Origin: JBHEKP01 sp041859375
GTDB taxonomy: Bacteria > Hydrogenedentota > Hydrogenedentia > Hydrogenedentales > CAITNO01
DNA: 12,934 nucleotides
Assembly (NCBI GenBank): GCA_041859375.1
Contig: JBHEKP010000176.1
Coordinates: forward strand, 1-12,934
Direction: 5' to 3'
Shown here piece by piece: positions 6,264 through 12,934 of the stretch (positions are counted from its first letter, which is position 1; each line of letters opens with the position of its first letter). The notes beneath the pieces were generated by a model, which saw only the letters and a list, made by a program, of their open reading frames with translations, did no database searches and had not been told where the DNA came from. A program made the position numbers and the translations under genes.

Positions 6264-6406
6264 GCAGTGCTCGTCAGGCGACGCCCCCCGTTGTTTGCCA
6301 ACTGATATCTACGTCCAATTCTAAATCACTCACATACAATTCAGGAGGTTATAGGCCATTAGCTGTGTGCCACCCCTGATAAAGAACAGGTTGGTTCTAC
6401 TGGACT

Positions 6407-6503
6407 TGCCGCCGCACCGGCCAGCTCGGCTTCACCGTGCGCGTGCTGCCCTGGCACACCGACATGTTCAACGAGCATGAAATGGAACTCATCATCTGGG
6501 CGT
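6407..6503 (+). repeat. 97-bp direct repeat, copy 2
   Basis: This copy is identical to 2646-2742. The sequence after it (GAGGATCCTGTGCGCGACC) is GC-rich like the host chromosome, so this is the original end of glgP, displaced from the rest of the gene by the cassette. Confidence 0.97.
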
Positions 6504-6505
6504 GA
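6407..6505 (+). pseudogene. Stranded 3' remnant of glgP
   Basis: In the glgP frame this encodes the last 32 residues of the phosphorylase (CRRTGQLGFTV...ELIIWA) followed by TGA. It has no start codon context and no upstream coding sequence. It marks the right junction of the insertion and shows that the ancestral gene ended in TGA, 58 nt before the antitoxin start. Confidence 0.85.
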
Positions 6506-6528
6506 GGATCCTGTGCGCGACCGGGTGC

Positions 6529-6557
6529 TTGCCGGTGGCGGAGCGGGCGGGTATAAT
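6529..6557 (+). promoter_or_regulatory. Promoter of the toxin-antitoxin pair, apparently leaderless
   Basis: TTGCCG (6529-6534), a 17-nt spacer and a perfect TATAAT (6552-6557). Only 6 nt separate the -10 box from the ATG at 6564, so the transcript would begin at or next to the start codon, and no ribosome binding site is visible. It lies wholly outside the cassette, so the pair kept its own promoter after the insertion. Confidence 0.6.
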
Positions 6558-6563
6558 CACGTC

Positions 6564-6794
6564 ATGGATACGACTGTCGAAAAGGTGATGCTCGAGGCGC
6601 TTGAACTCTCTCCCGAATTGCGCGCCTATGTGGCGGAAAAACTCATCGAGAGCTTGGACGTTCCAGGGGATGTCCCCCTGTCCGCCGCATGGAAAGCGGA
6701 GATCCGCAGGCGTTGCGCGGAAATTGACTCCGGAGCGGCCCTCCTCAAAGACGCCGAGGCGGTCTTTTCCAACGCACACGCCTCCATCACATGA
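6564..6794 (+). CDS. Addiction-module antitoxin (Unstab_antitox / TIGR02574 type)
   Basis: This 76-aa protein has the family pattern: TVEKVMLEALELSPELRAYVAEKLIESLD, then AAWKAEIRRRCAEIDSG. Members are short, mostly helical antitoxins paired with ParE/RelE toxins. They bind and neutralise the toxin and usually repress the operon. The ATG at 6564 is chosen because it starts the family match and sits just after TATAAT. A longer reading frame upstream runs out of phase through the glgP remnant and is not credible. The stop overlaps the toxin start as ATGA (6791-6794), so the two are co-translated. Confidence 0.85.
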   Translation: MDTTVEKVMLEALELSPELRAYVAEKLIESLDVPGDVPLSAAWKAEIRRRCAEIDSGAALLKDAEAVFSNAHASIT

Positions 6795-7081
6795 AGCCTG
6801 TGAGGTTCCATGCCGAAGCGGAGGCGGAGCTGTTGGATGCCGTCGCATTTTATGAGACCCGAAGCGCCGGACTTGGGCGGAGGTTTGTTCTCTCAATTCA
6901 GGAGGCTTCCGGGCGTTTGGCGGCAAATCCAGACCTTTATCCGGTGGTGGAGGGGGATGTTCGCCGCTGCCTTGCAAAAACCTTCCCTTACGCACTTCTT
7001 TTCCGGGCCATGGACAAGTGTTTGGTGATTGTCGCGGTGATGCATCTTCACCGGGAGCCGGGTTATTGGAAAAGCCGCTGA
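6791..7081 (+). CDS. ParE/RelE-family toxin
   Basis: The protein (96 aa) has the ParE-like pattern throughout: FHAEAEAELLDAVAFYETR, GLGRRFVLSI, ANPDLYPVVEGDVRRCLAKTFPYALLF and a C-terminal VAVMHLHREPGYWKSR, ending in the usual W-x-x-R. Such toxins inhibit gyrase (ParE) or cleave ribosome-bound mRNA (RelE). The sequence does not say which. It overlaps the antitoxin by 4 nt and depends on it for translation and control. It is complete, with no sign of decay. No terminator is seen after it; TTTCCCCCTTTTT at 7103-7115 has no stem. Confidence 0.87.
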   Translation: MKPVRFHAEAEAELLDAVAFYETRSAGLGRRFVLSIQEASGRLAANPDLYPVVEGDVRRCLAKTFPYALLFRAMDKCLVIVAVMHLHREPGYWKSR

Positions 7082-7129
7082 ACAAGTTGTGCAACGTCTG
7101 AATTTCCCCCTTTTTCAGGCCATAAACCT

Positions 7130-7164
7130 GCGCAAACGCGCCGGGGAATGGTATCCTTTTGCGC
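7130..7164. promoter_or_regulatory. 7-bp inverted repeat upstream of the secreted protein gene
   Basis: GCGCAAA (7130-7136) and TTTGCGC (7158-7164) are perfect reverse complements 21 nt apart, about 80 nt before the ATG at 7244. This could be a regulator site. No convincing -35/-10 pair was found around it. Confidence 0.25.
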
Positions 7165-7243
7165 GCGAGTGAAACAGAGGGATTGTTTTCGTGGTCATAA
7201 AGACCCCAAGCAACCGCAACTTGTCAACAAGAGGAGTTTTTTC

Positions 7244-9085
7244 ATGCGCCGGGTGCCGCTTGCCGTTATGCTTTGCCTTTCCATTTCCCTGCCGGTTTTT
7301 GCGCAGTCCGCCCAGATGGGCATCAGCCGGGCGGACCGTAACGCGCAAAAACTCCGCATTGACGGGGTGCACTACCGCGCCGCCGTCTGGGAAAAGGAAA
7401 AGATTACCGAATTTGAAAACGAATTCACCAACCAGGGCGGGCTGGTGTATGTGTATTTCACCAACACCAGCGACCAGCCGGTGAGCCTCAAGTTCTTCCG
7501 CATCAACAACAAGGACGCCTCCTACTGGCGGCTCAACCATTTCCTTGCCTGGGACCGGGTCTATGACCGCAATGTTCCGCCGGGCGCGTCCGGTGTGTGG
7601 GAGCTGAACGGGGTAACCCCCGATTTCGCCGAGGGCAAGGCCTTCAAATTCTCCATGGTGGAGCAGTCGGGCCGCACGGCGGCGCGGGTGGAAAGCACCC
7701 TTGCCCAGGACCCGGCGCGGATATCCTTCATCCGCGTGCTTCCCGGCATGGACAAACTGGAAATCCACCTGCGCAACGCCGGCAAAAAGCCCCTGAAAAT
7801 CGAGGGGCTTGAGCTATCCGGCGCCACCGCCTCGTCGGTGGAATGGACCGGCGACACGGTGGACGGTCCCGGCCACGCCATCGCCTCCGTGACACTTTCC
7901 CAGCCCGTGGCCCCGGCCACGCTGCTCATCGCCCGCGTGGCGGTCTCCGGGGACGGGGAAAAACGGCTGGTGTGCGGCCACCGCCGCGCCTTTGCCGACG
8001 TGTTTCCCATCGGATCCTGGAACAGCGACGAGGAAAACCTGCCGGTCCTGCGCAGCCTGCACATCGACACGGGCGTGAACGGCGGCAAAAAGACCAACAA
8101 ATTCTTCTCCGAACTCGCCCCGAAGCTCGGGCACAACGCCATCGTCCACACCGAGGTGCCCACCGAGGTGGAGACGGTGCACGAGTTCAGCGGCCATCCG
8201 AACGTGCTTTGCTTCGGCCTGGCGGACGAGCCCGACTGGTCCACGCCGCCGAACATCATGCTCCAGTGCGACCAGATGGTCCGCAAATACGACAGCACCA
8301 AGCCCACCTTCCTGACGCTGTGCCGGAACATCAAGTTTTTCGAGTACGCGCCCATCGCCGACATCGCCTGCCAGGACCACTATTCCGTGACCGCGCCGTC
8401 CAGCAGCAAATGGCCCAAACCCTACGGCACGCGCCTTGAGGAGACCGCCTGGTACACCGCCGATTTGAAGGCGGCGGCGGAGCCGCGCCCGATCTGGATA
8501 TGGACCCAGGGCATCGCGGGCTGGGGCGAGCGTCCGAAACGGACCGTGCCCACCCCCGACGAGCTGGCGGCGCAGCTCGTGCTCAACCTTGGCCGGGGCG
8601 CGAAGGGCATCCTCTGGTTCAATTACGACAGGAAGGCGGCGGAGAAATACCCCGACGCGGTGGAGGCCATGCGCGGCTGGGGCCGGGTCATGTCGGTGCT
8701 GCGGGAGGATTTTCTCGCCTGCGAGCCCTCGGTGATGGCCGTGAAGGCACCGGACCAGGTGGACACCGCGCTGCTTCTGGGCCGGGGCCGCGCCCTGCTC
8801 TGTCTCACCAACACGGACTACGACATCCATCCGGAGGCCTATCCCTTCCGCGAAAAAACGAACGTGAAAATTTCCGCCGACCTGCCCGCTTGGCTCAGTC
8901 CGGCCGACGCCTTCGCCGTCACGCCGGAGGGGATCCGCCCCGTGGAGCTTGACGCGGGGCGCGGCGGCGCGACGGTGAAACTCGACCGCCTGAAGGCCTG
9001 CGAAATCATCCTGATCACCTCCGATCCAAATGATCGCGCCCGCTGTGAAAATGCGTATAATGAAGCCCTGGGCCGGGAGAAGTGA
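7244..9085 (+). CDS. Secreted glycoside-hydrolase-like (TIM barrel) protein
   Basis: The protein is 613 aa. The ATG at 7244 is preferred over one 96 nt upstream because GAGGAG lies 7 nt before it and a signal peptide follows at once (MRRVPLAVMLCLSISLPVFA, likely cut at VFA|QS near residue 20). Residues 30-240 look like beta-sandwich domains. Residues 245-480 look like a clan-A type barrel, with FGLADEPD (324-331) at the usual acid/base strand (Glu329), DIACQDHYSV (373-382), PIWIWTQG (416-423) and AKGILWFNYD (453-462). Residues 490-595 look like a C-terminal beta domain. The strand that would carry a nucleophile ends in WTQG with no Glu, so a retaining mechanism is doubtful. It probably acts on, or binds, polysaccharide in the periplasm or outside. 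The substrate is unknown and the exact family was not identified. Confidence 0.6.
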   Translation: MRRVPLAVMLCLSISLPVFAQSAQMGISRADRNAQKLRIDGVHYRAAVWEKEKITEFENEFTNQGGLVYVYFTNTSDQPVSLKFFRINNKDASYWRLNHFLAWDRVYDRNVPPGASGVWELNGVTPDFAEGKAFKFSMVEQSGRTAARVESTLAQDPARISFIRVLPGMDKLEIHLRNAGKKPLKIEGLELSGATASSVEWTGDTVDGPGHAIASVTLSQPVAPATLLIARVAVSGDGEKRLVCGHRRAFADVFPIGSWNSDEENLPVLRSLHIDTGVNGGKKTNKFFSELAPKLGHNAIVHTEVPTEVETVHEFSGHPNVLCFGLADEPDWSTPPNIMLQCDQMVRKYDSTKPTFLTLCRNIKFFEYAPIADIACQDHYSVTAPSSSKWPKPYGTRLEETAWYTADLKAAAEPRPIWIWTQGIAGWGERPKRTVPTPDELAAQLVLNLGRGAKGILWFNYDRKAAEKYPDAVEAMRGWGRVMSVLREDFLACEPSVMAVKAPDQVDTALLLGRGRALLCLTNTDYDIHPEAYPFREKTNVKISADLPAWLSPADAFAVTPEGIRPVELDAGRGGATVKLDRLKACEIILITSDPNDRARCENAYNEALGREK

Positions 9086-9107
9086 CACACGGCGAAAGGC
9101 GCTTTTT

Positions 9108-9644
9108 ATGATGACAGCGGAAGAACAGGGACGCCACCGCGCCCGCGCGGCGGCCATGCTGGCGGATGCGGGCATCGCGGCCACGGATGACGAGTTGGCG
9201 GCGATGGAACTGGCGGACTTCGGCCTGGACGAGTTTGAGACCACCGGCCTCGCCATTGTGGTGTACGAGAACAACGACCGCTACTGCGCCAAGGAACTGA
9301 TCATGTTCCCCGGCATGACCTGCCCCGAGCACCGCCACCCGGAGGTGGACGGGAGGCCCGGCAAAATGGAAACCTTCCGCTGCCGCCGGGGCGAGGTCTT
9401 CCTTTACCTGGAGGGCGCGCCCGCCGCCGCGCCGCGCACCGCCCCGCCCCCCGCGCCCGCCGGGGTCTACACGGTCTTCCATGAGGTGGTGCTGCGCCCG
9501 GGCGGCCAGTTCACCCTGCCGCCCGACACCAGGCACTGGTTCAAGGCCGGTCCGGAGGGGGCGATAGTGTCGGAGTTTTCCAGCACCAGCCGGGACGATG
9601 CCGATATTTTCACCGACCCGCGCATCCAGCGAGTCCCCGACTGA
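9108..9644 (+). CDS. Cupin sugar isomerase, D-lyxose ketol-isomerase type
   Basis: The protein (178 aa) matches the D-lyxose/D-mannose isomerase cupin family: KELIMFPGMTCPEHRHPEVDGRPGKMETFR, then RRGEVFLYLEG, PDTRHWF and the C-terminal SRDDADIFTDPRI. Metal ligands of the single cupin barrel are His75, His77, Glu88 and His143, which bind Mn in known enzymes. The reaction would interconvert D-lyxose and D-xylulose (or D-mannose and D-fructose). The reading frame extends back to 9030, but that would overlap the preceding gene by 56 nt. The ATG at 9108 has GAAAGG about 9 nt ahead and starts the family match; a second ATG follows at 9111. It is 22 nt after the hydrolase-like gene, so they are probably co-transcribed. 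A Pro/Ala-rich loop (103-118) is unusual. Confidence 0.8.
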   Translation: MMTAEEQGRHRARAAAMLADAGIAATDDELAAMELADFGLDEFETTGLAIVVYENNDRYCAKELIMFPGMTCPEHRHPEVDGRPGKMETFRCRRGEVFLYLEGAPAAAPRTAPPPAPAGVYTVFHEVVLRPGGQFTLPPDTRHWFKAGPEGAIVSEFSSTSRDDADIFTDPRIQRVPD

Positions 9645-9711
9645 CCGGGAAACCACGCAGCCCCGCAAAGCGTCCAATCAAGGACAAAGGCAACCACGCA
9701 AAGGGAAAACC

Positions 9712-10881
9712 ATGCCCCAGGAAACCGCCCCCGCCCCCTTCTGGAGGGAACTGCTCCACTGCTACACCCGCGTGGAGTTGAGCCGCGACAACGGGCTCAT
9801 CGCCCGGCCCGGCGCCGTCACACCCGAACGCCTCCAAGCCATACGCCGCTGGTATTTTGCCGAGGCCGCGCTCATGTTCCTGCTGGTCATGGCCGTGGTC
9901 TGGTGCGAGTACTGGCTCGACAAGCAGGCCACCCAAACCTGCCGGATGTGGCTTGCCCTGCCCACGATGGCCTGGATGTTCATCCTTTCGCCCCTTGCGC
10001 ACAGCCGCCTCGACGGGGGCGCCTTTCTCCAGCCCGGCCAGGAGGGCCGCGCGGCGGGCCTGTACTTCTGGGAATTCCGCGGCTTGGGCAACCCCCTGCG
10101 CTATTACGTTGGCCGGGACGGCCAGCCGCCGCTCCTGATCAGGCACTGGCGCGCCGTGGCGCTGGTGCTGGCGGCCATGACGCTGCTGTACCTGTCCGCG
10201 GCGTGGACGTTCTCGCTGGAAATAGACAGGCGCTATGCGGAGATGTACCCGAAGTTCGGCGGCAAGGCGGGCTTCATCCTCTGCCTGGTGGCCGGGCTCG
10301 ACCTGGCCTGGCTGTTTGTGGGTTTTCCCTTCATGCTGCGGCTGGACAACTTCGCGAAGGCCGCGCGGTTCATCGCGGCCTTCATCATCGGCGCCTTCGT
10401 GCTGGTGATTCTCTTCAACCTGTTTTTCCAGTTCGTGCTCGAACCGATGCGCTCCGTGCTGGAGCCGTGGCACCATCTGCGGCTGCGCGGCGAGCCCGCC
10501 CGCGGCCGCCTTGCCGCGCTGCTTGATCCGCTCGCCATCGGCGGGCAGTGGTCCGGCTATGTCACCTGGGGCTTTGTGCAGCAGTTCATCTTTGCCAGCT
10601 ATTTCGGTGTGATGTTCGGGCGCGCCTTCCCGGTCGAACGGTCGCGGCGCGACCTGGCCAAGGCCTGCCTTTGCACCGCCTTTGTGTTCAGCATGGTCCA
10701 TCTGCCCAACGTCTGGCTCATGGCCTTCACCTTCCTCGGCGGCATCTTCGGCACCATCCTCTTCTACCAGATGTTCAACCTCTTCGCCCTGGGCTTCTCC
10801 CACGGCTTCGGCGGCTCCGTGCTGAACAAGCTCACCCCCATCAACTTCAGCGTGGGCCCCAGCCAGATGCCGGGCAGGTAG
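9712..10881 (+). CDS. Multi-pass membrane protein, CPBP (Abi) family-like
   Basis: The protein (389 aa) has about eight hydrophobic segments (roughly 49-65, 79-95, 146-166, 186-206, 218-241, 284-303, 314-335, 338-358). The C-terminal half resembles CPBP intramembrane proteases: FVQQFIFASYF (288-298) sits where EExxxR is expected, FSMVHLPN (326-333, His330) matches the FxxxH motif, and GFSHGFGGSVLN (361-372, His364) matches the third motif. The two catalytic glutamates are replaced by Gln-Gln, so it may be inactive as a protease. The start at 9712 is preferred over an in-frame ATG at 9598, which would overlap the cupin gene. Ribosome binding is weak (AAGGG about 6 nt ahead). It is 67 nt after the cupin gene and ends just before a strong terminator. 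The function is unknown. Confidence 0.65.
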   Translation: MPQETAPAPFWRELLHCYTRVELSRDNGLIARPGAVTPERLQAIRRWYFAEAALMFLLVMAVVWCEYWLDKQATQTCRMWLALPTMAWMFILSPLAHSRLDGGAFLQPGQEGRAAGLYFWEFRGLGNPLRYYVGRDGQPPLLIRHWRAVALVLAAMTLLYLSAAWTFSLEIDRRYAEMYPKFGGKAGFILCLVAGLDLAWLFVGFPFMLRLDNFAKAARFIAAFIIGAFVLVILFNLFFQFVLEPMRSVLEPWHHLRLRGEPARGRLAALLDPLAIGGQWSGYVTWGFVQQFIFASYFGVMFGRAFPVERSRRDLAKACLCTAFVFSMVHLPNVWLMAFTFLGGIFGTILFYQMFNLFALGFSHGFGGSVLNKLTPINFSVGPSQMPGR

Positions 10882-10904
10882 GACGCCCCGCCCCCAAAAA
10901 AGAA

Positions 10905-10936
10905 ACGCGCCGGGAACCCTTGGGCTCCCGGCGCGT
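10905..10936. terminator. Shared terminator between convergent genes
   Basis: ACGCGCCGGGA (10905-10915) and TCCCGGCGCGT (10926-10936) form a perfect 11-bp stem with a 10-nt loop between the membrane protein gene (+) and glmS (-). On the minus strand it is followed by TTTCTTTTTT, a good U-tract for glmS. On the plus strand only GTTTCATTT follows, so termination there is weaker. Confidence 0.85.
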
Positions 10937-10971
10937 GTTTCATTTGCGCAACACCGCGCGCGCCGCGGCGG

Positions 10972-12807
<1,836 letters not shown>

Positions 12808-12841
12808 AACTTGCCATCCTTTCCTGGGTTGCCTTTTGGCG

Positions 12842-12860
12842 CCGCGCCCTTGTGGCGCGG
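12842..12860 (-). promoter_or_regulatory. Hairpin in the glmS leader
   Basis: CCGCGCC (12842-12848) and GGCGCGG (12854-12860) form a perfect 7-bp stem with a 5-nt loop, 34 nt upstream of the glmS start. It has no U-tract on the glmS strand, so it is not an obvious terminator. It may affect glmS translation or mRNA stability. Confidence 0.35.
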
Positions 12861-12873
12861 GGGCCATGAAAAC

Positions 12874-12906
12874 CGGGCGGCCAGGCCCCGGGGGACCGGC
12901 CGCCCG
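12874..12906 (-). terminator. Probable terminator of a gene upstream of glmS
   Basis: CGGGCGGCC (12874-12882) and GGCCGCCCG (12898-12906) form a 9-bp GC-rich stem. On the minus strand it is followed by GTTTTC. This suggests that a minus-strand gene beyond the window edge ends here and that glmS has its own promoter in 12808-12873, although no clear -35/-10 pair is visible. Confidence 0.55.
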
Positions 12907-12934
12907 TGTTCGGGTCGTTGAAGGGGGGCGCGGA

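Larger units (their letters stand above)
2743..6406. mobile_element. Inserted defence cassette between direct repeats in glgP 3' end
   Basis: This unique DNA between the two 97-bp repeats is richer in A+T than the DNA on either side and holds one minus-strand operon: a small helical protein, an Xre HTH protein, a reverse transcriptase and an Mrr-like nuclease protein. Insertion rebuilt the glgP end and left the old end stranded beyond the cassette. Prophage e14 does the same at icd in E. coli. I see no integrase, transposase, resolvase or plasmid gene inside, so movement would need a recombinase supplied in trans, or simple homologous recombination of a circle carrying the glgP tail. No clear terminal inverted repeats were found. 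Hairpins lie near both ends (2762-2783 on the left, 6239-6263 and 6383-6398 on the right). Confidence 0.85.

Noticed and set aside
2743..6406. Group II intron
   Set aside because: The RT has no maturase (X) or HNH endonuclease domain, lies opposite to glgP, and I see no domain V or intron boundary sequences. The element duplicated 97 bases, which introns do not do.
2646..6503. The 97-bp repeat plus a reverse transcriptase as a diversity-generating retroelement (VR/TR pair)
   Set aside because: The copies are identical with no adenine-specific differences, the second copy is an ordinary gene remnant followed by host sequence, and the RT has the retron-like LPQGSPIS box rather than the DGR-type box. 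A DGR accessory protein is also absent.
6477..6794. Longer form of the antitoxin starting inside the glgP remnant
   Set aside because: The extra N-terminus comes from glgP sequence read out of phase and does not match the family. The ATG at 6564 begins the family match and follows a good -10 box.
7814..9274. Long minus-strand open frame opposite the secreted protein gene (486 aa)
   Set aside because: Shadow frame in GC-rich sequence, Arg/Ala/Gly-rich, with no domain and no ribosome binding site.
12808..12934. glmS riboswitch-ribozyme upstream of glmS
   Set aside because: Only 66 nt separate the start codon from the upstream terminator, too short for the ribozyme, and its conserved core was not seen.

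Overview
The window is a stretch of a high-GC bacterial chromosome into which a visibly lower-GC cassette of about 3.7 kb has been inserted. The flanking genes are glycogen phosphorylase, a ParE-type toxin-antitoxin pair, a secreted glycoside-hydrolase-like protein, a D-lyxose-isomerase-type cupin, a CPBP-like membrane protein and glmS. They suggest a free-living, saccharide-degrading Gram-negative bacterium, perhaps of the Planctomycetota, Lentisphaerota or Hydrogenedentota kind. No rRNA or other phylogenetic marker is present, so this placement is a guess.

Layout. Positions 183-2744 (+) encode an alpha-glucan phosphorylase (glgP). Its last 97 bases (2646-2742) are repeated without a mismatch at 6407-6503, and the second copy runs into a TGA stop and then GC-rich host sequence. 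Everything between the copies (2743-6406) is therefore an insertion into the 3' end of glgP that left the phosphorylase reading frame whole. The inserted cassette is one minus-strand operon: a structured leader of about 300 nt behind a TTGACA promoter, a 106-aa helical protein of unknown function, a 106-aa Xre-type HTH protein, a retron-like reverse transcriptase overlapping it by ATGA, and a 333-aa protein with an Mrr-like PD-(D/E)XK nuclease domain. It carries no integrase or transposase.

This cassette is the most interesting part. It looks like a retron-type anti-phage defence system with a restriction-endonuclease-like effector. Its RT has an unusual catalytic box (CFDD in place of YADD) and altered versions of both retron signature motifs. 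The leader contains a candidate msr-msd RNA (about 187 nt, closed by a 9-bp end stem), and a second hairpin-rich stretch lies downstream of the effector. Two inverted repeats, one bracketing the -35 box and one at the first start codon, look like operators for the HTH protein.

Downstream of the insertion, on the plus strand, lie a toxin-antitoxin pair with an apparently leaderless promoter (6529-7081), the secreted hydrolase-like protein (7244-9085), the cupin sugar isomerase (9108-9644) and the membrane protein (9712-10881). A strong hairpin at 10905-10936 separates these from the convergent glmS (10972-12807, minus), which has its own leader hairpin and an upstream terminator belonging to a gene outside the window.
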